Of a stretch of DNA of 64,000 nt, positions 62,201-64,000 are shown one piece after another. Source of the stretch: Drosophila pseudoobscura. Its lineage: Eukaryota > Arthropoda > Insecta > Diptera > Drosophilidae. The position numbers and the translations under genes were made by a program. The notes beneath the pieces were generated by a model. It was given only the letters and a program-made list of their open reading frames with translations, searched no databases and was not told where the DNA came from. How positions within the stretch are numbered: the first letter of the stretch is position 1; every line of letters begins with the position of its first letter. The stretch is from assembly GCF_009870125.1 (NCBI RefSeq), contig NC_046679.1:9300001-9364000 (forward strand), written 5' to 3'.

Positions 62201-64000
62201 AAATGTTAAATGGCTGGGAGTTGCCAAGGAGAAAACAAGTCGACGCCTGCTGATTGACCATAATGAGTCCGCAAGTTACGCAAACGCAACAATATAAATT
62301 AATAAGCAATTAATTATGACCTCTGTGTCTGCGGGGGCACTGGGCCAGGTGTTTGCCACATGTGGCATTAATTGAGATTTGGTCTCAACGACCAAGGCCA
62401 AAGGGAGCACAAATTCTCGACCAATTAACGAAGAAGAAACAATCACTGGCTTCGGCATCGGCATCGGGTAATTAGGACTAAATGAAGATGGTTGGGTTTC
62501 CTCTGGATTGTTGGCTTTTACCGAGAGTTAAGGACAAGCTCAAAGCCTGTCCTTGTGAGGCCCAAATTCCATGCAAACAAATTCATTAATTTCCACAGAA
62601 GTGGCAGAGGGCAGGGCGACAACCAATCGATGAATCGATACAAAAACAAATGTGTTTTAAGTGCAATGCAAATGGTAAGAACCAGCATCCGAAAAAATAG
62701 CCAGGCAGACAAGCAAACAACTGAAGTGGAACGCACAGATAGACAGCTGTTGATAACGCCCAGAGACACCCAAAACCCAAAACCCAAAACACTAACCAAA
62801 ACCCAACAGAACTCTCTTCGACACAAACATGTGTAGAACTGCCAAATCCTCTGACTCCAGCTACCATACAACCATCCCATCATCCCAGCACCCCATTCGT
62901 ATATAACATACCATCCGCCCAGCTGCAAATGCGCTTGTCCCTGCTGATCCCTTTAGCTGTTGAATTGCAAATTGTTTGTATCTGGCGTCAACAATTTGTT
63001 TTTTGCTGCTCGTAAGAGCCTTATGATGGAGTAATTTTAACTATATGATCTGGTTTGCCATCCAGACGAACACGATTCCATTAATGGGCTTATTGGGTGT
63101 CCGTCATCGGTTCTCGAATGACATTCAATAAAATAAGCTACTTTTTACTGGTTGAAGCCCGATGAATAATGGTTTTCAGGTGAGACTTTCCTTTTATAAA
63201 AGCAAACGAATCTACACCTGTTATTAATACCAAATGAGACTAACAGCTTGATGGCTTTTTTGCGTGTTTCTCGTAGATTTCTTCACTCAAACAAGCCACA
63301 TCTTTTGGGAAGAGCATTCGAATATCGTATTGTTGGCTAAACTTAATGTTTCTTGCGTTTTTTGCCGACTCTTGCTCATGCACGCTGACAAAATGTCCAC
63401 CCATCTGTCACGGCAGGCAGAGACAACTCTCCGCCAGCGGGCTGGCATCAGCAACAAGCATTCGAAAACTTAATTTTTTTTTCTACCCCAAACATGCAGC
63501 AATTTGTACGATTTCCAGTTGCAGTTTTTCGCCGCTTTCCAGTTTTCTCTGTTTGTTTGCAGGTTGTCAAATGCGTTTCGTATTTCGTTTGCCGCCCACC
63601 GCCACCCCAGGCTTGTTTTACACACATTTTTGCAAGAAATAAGAAACAAATTTGAATGCGCAGCAAATGGCAAATGAGCAAGTGCATTGTCAGTGCGAAT
63701 TATTAATTTGCAGCAGAATACAGACAGAGAGAGCGCGAGAGCGGCAGAACAATGGCAAAATGGAGGATAAAGAGAGCAAGTGCCGCTTAATGGTGTGGCC
63801 ATGTCGTTTAATTTTGTTCTTCATTTATTTCTGCGCTCTGGTCGGCAGCATTCCGTTGCATTGTGCGCTAAATACTTTGACGTCTTTTTTATGCCCCGCT
63901 TTCTGGTTTTCCCTATCTTTTTTTGTGTTTTTTGTTTTTTTTTATTTTTTCCACCCCGCAAGCATTCAAGCCATTTGCATTTACATATGCACATTGCTTG
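56222..64000. other. Non-coding DNA, no gene seen
   Basis: Nearly 8 kb without a convincing gene. It contains GGCAGT repeats near 56635-56660, a (TATG)n run near 57092-57112, TCTCG/GTCGA repeats near 57400-57445, GGTCCT repeats near 59395-59418, and the minisatellite at 61061. The frame at 61675-62037 is short and low-complexity. Confidence 0.55.
61061..61115. repeat. 11-bp minisatellite (ATGCCTCCTCC)n
   Basis: Five consecutive 11-base units starting at 61061, 61072, 61083, 61094 and 61105, with single changes at the last bases of two units. The unit is not a multiple of three, so it is unlikely to be coding. Confidence 0.9.

Overview
The window looks like fly chromosomal DNA, most likely genus Drosophila. 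Introns are very short (53 to 62 bp), poly(A) signals are AATAAA or ATTAAA type, simple di- to hexanucleotide repeats are abundant, and one gene belongs to the insect gustatory receptor family. I cannot fix the species from sequence alone. There are no bacterial operons, tRNA/rRNA genes or CRISPR arrays. About 10 percent of the window is convincingly coding; the rest is intergenic or intronic DNA rich in microsatellites and AT-rich blocks.

Layout. From 1 to 18.7 kb there is no convincing protein gene, but a TATA box (1862) followed by an ATG and a near-consensus splice donor (2023) looks like the first exon of a plus-strand gene with a long intron. From 18.85 to 21.70 kb lies a complete two-exon PIG-N gene (GPI ethanolamine phosphate transferase 1, 928 aa). 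From 21.75 to 26.6 kb is non-coding DNA with a weak Helitron/DINE-like candidate. From 26.60 to 27.76 kb is an intronless BTB-BACK gene (385 aa) whose stop codon lies inside an AATAAA. From 27.8 to 41.8 kb is a repeat-rich non-coding stretch. From 41.94 to 43.23 kb is a three-exon gustatory receptor (389 aa). From 43.3 to 54.1 kb is non-coding. From 54.11 to 54.77 kb is a decayed, internally deleted Tc1/mariner-superfamily (Tc3-like) transposon. Immediately beside it, on the minus strand (54.80 to 56.15 kb), is a compact cluster: a secreted Thr/Pro/Ala-rich mucin-like protein (249 aa) followed by three tiny ORFs with hydrophobic leaders, two of which overlap by four bases (ATGA). From 56.2 to 64.0 kb is non-coding again, with an 11-bp minisatellite.

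The genes share no evident pathway: PIG-N is an ER housekeeping enzyme, the Gr is a sensory receptor, the BTB-BACK protein is probably an adaptor, and the minus-strand cluster makes putative secreted products. The least explained parts are the overlapping small secreted ORFs at 54.8 to 55.4 kb, the candidate promoter and exon at 1.86 to 2.02 kb, and the apparent excess of the octamer TACTCGTA through the non-coding DNA.
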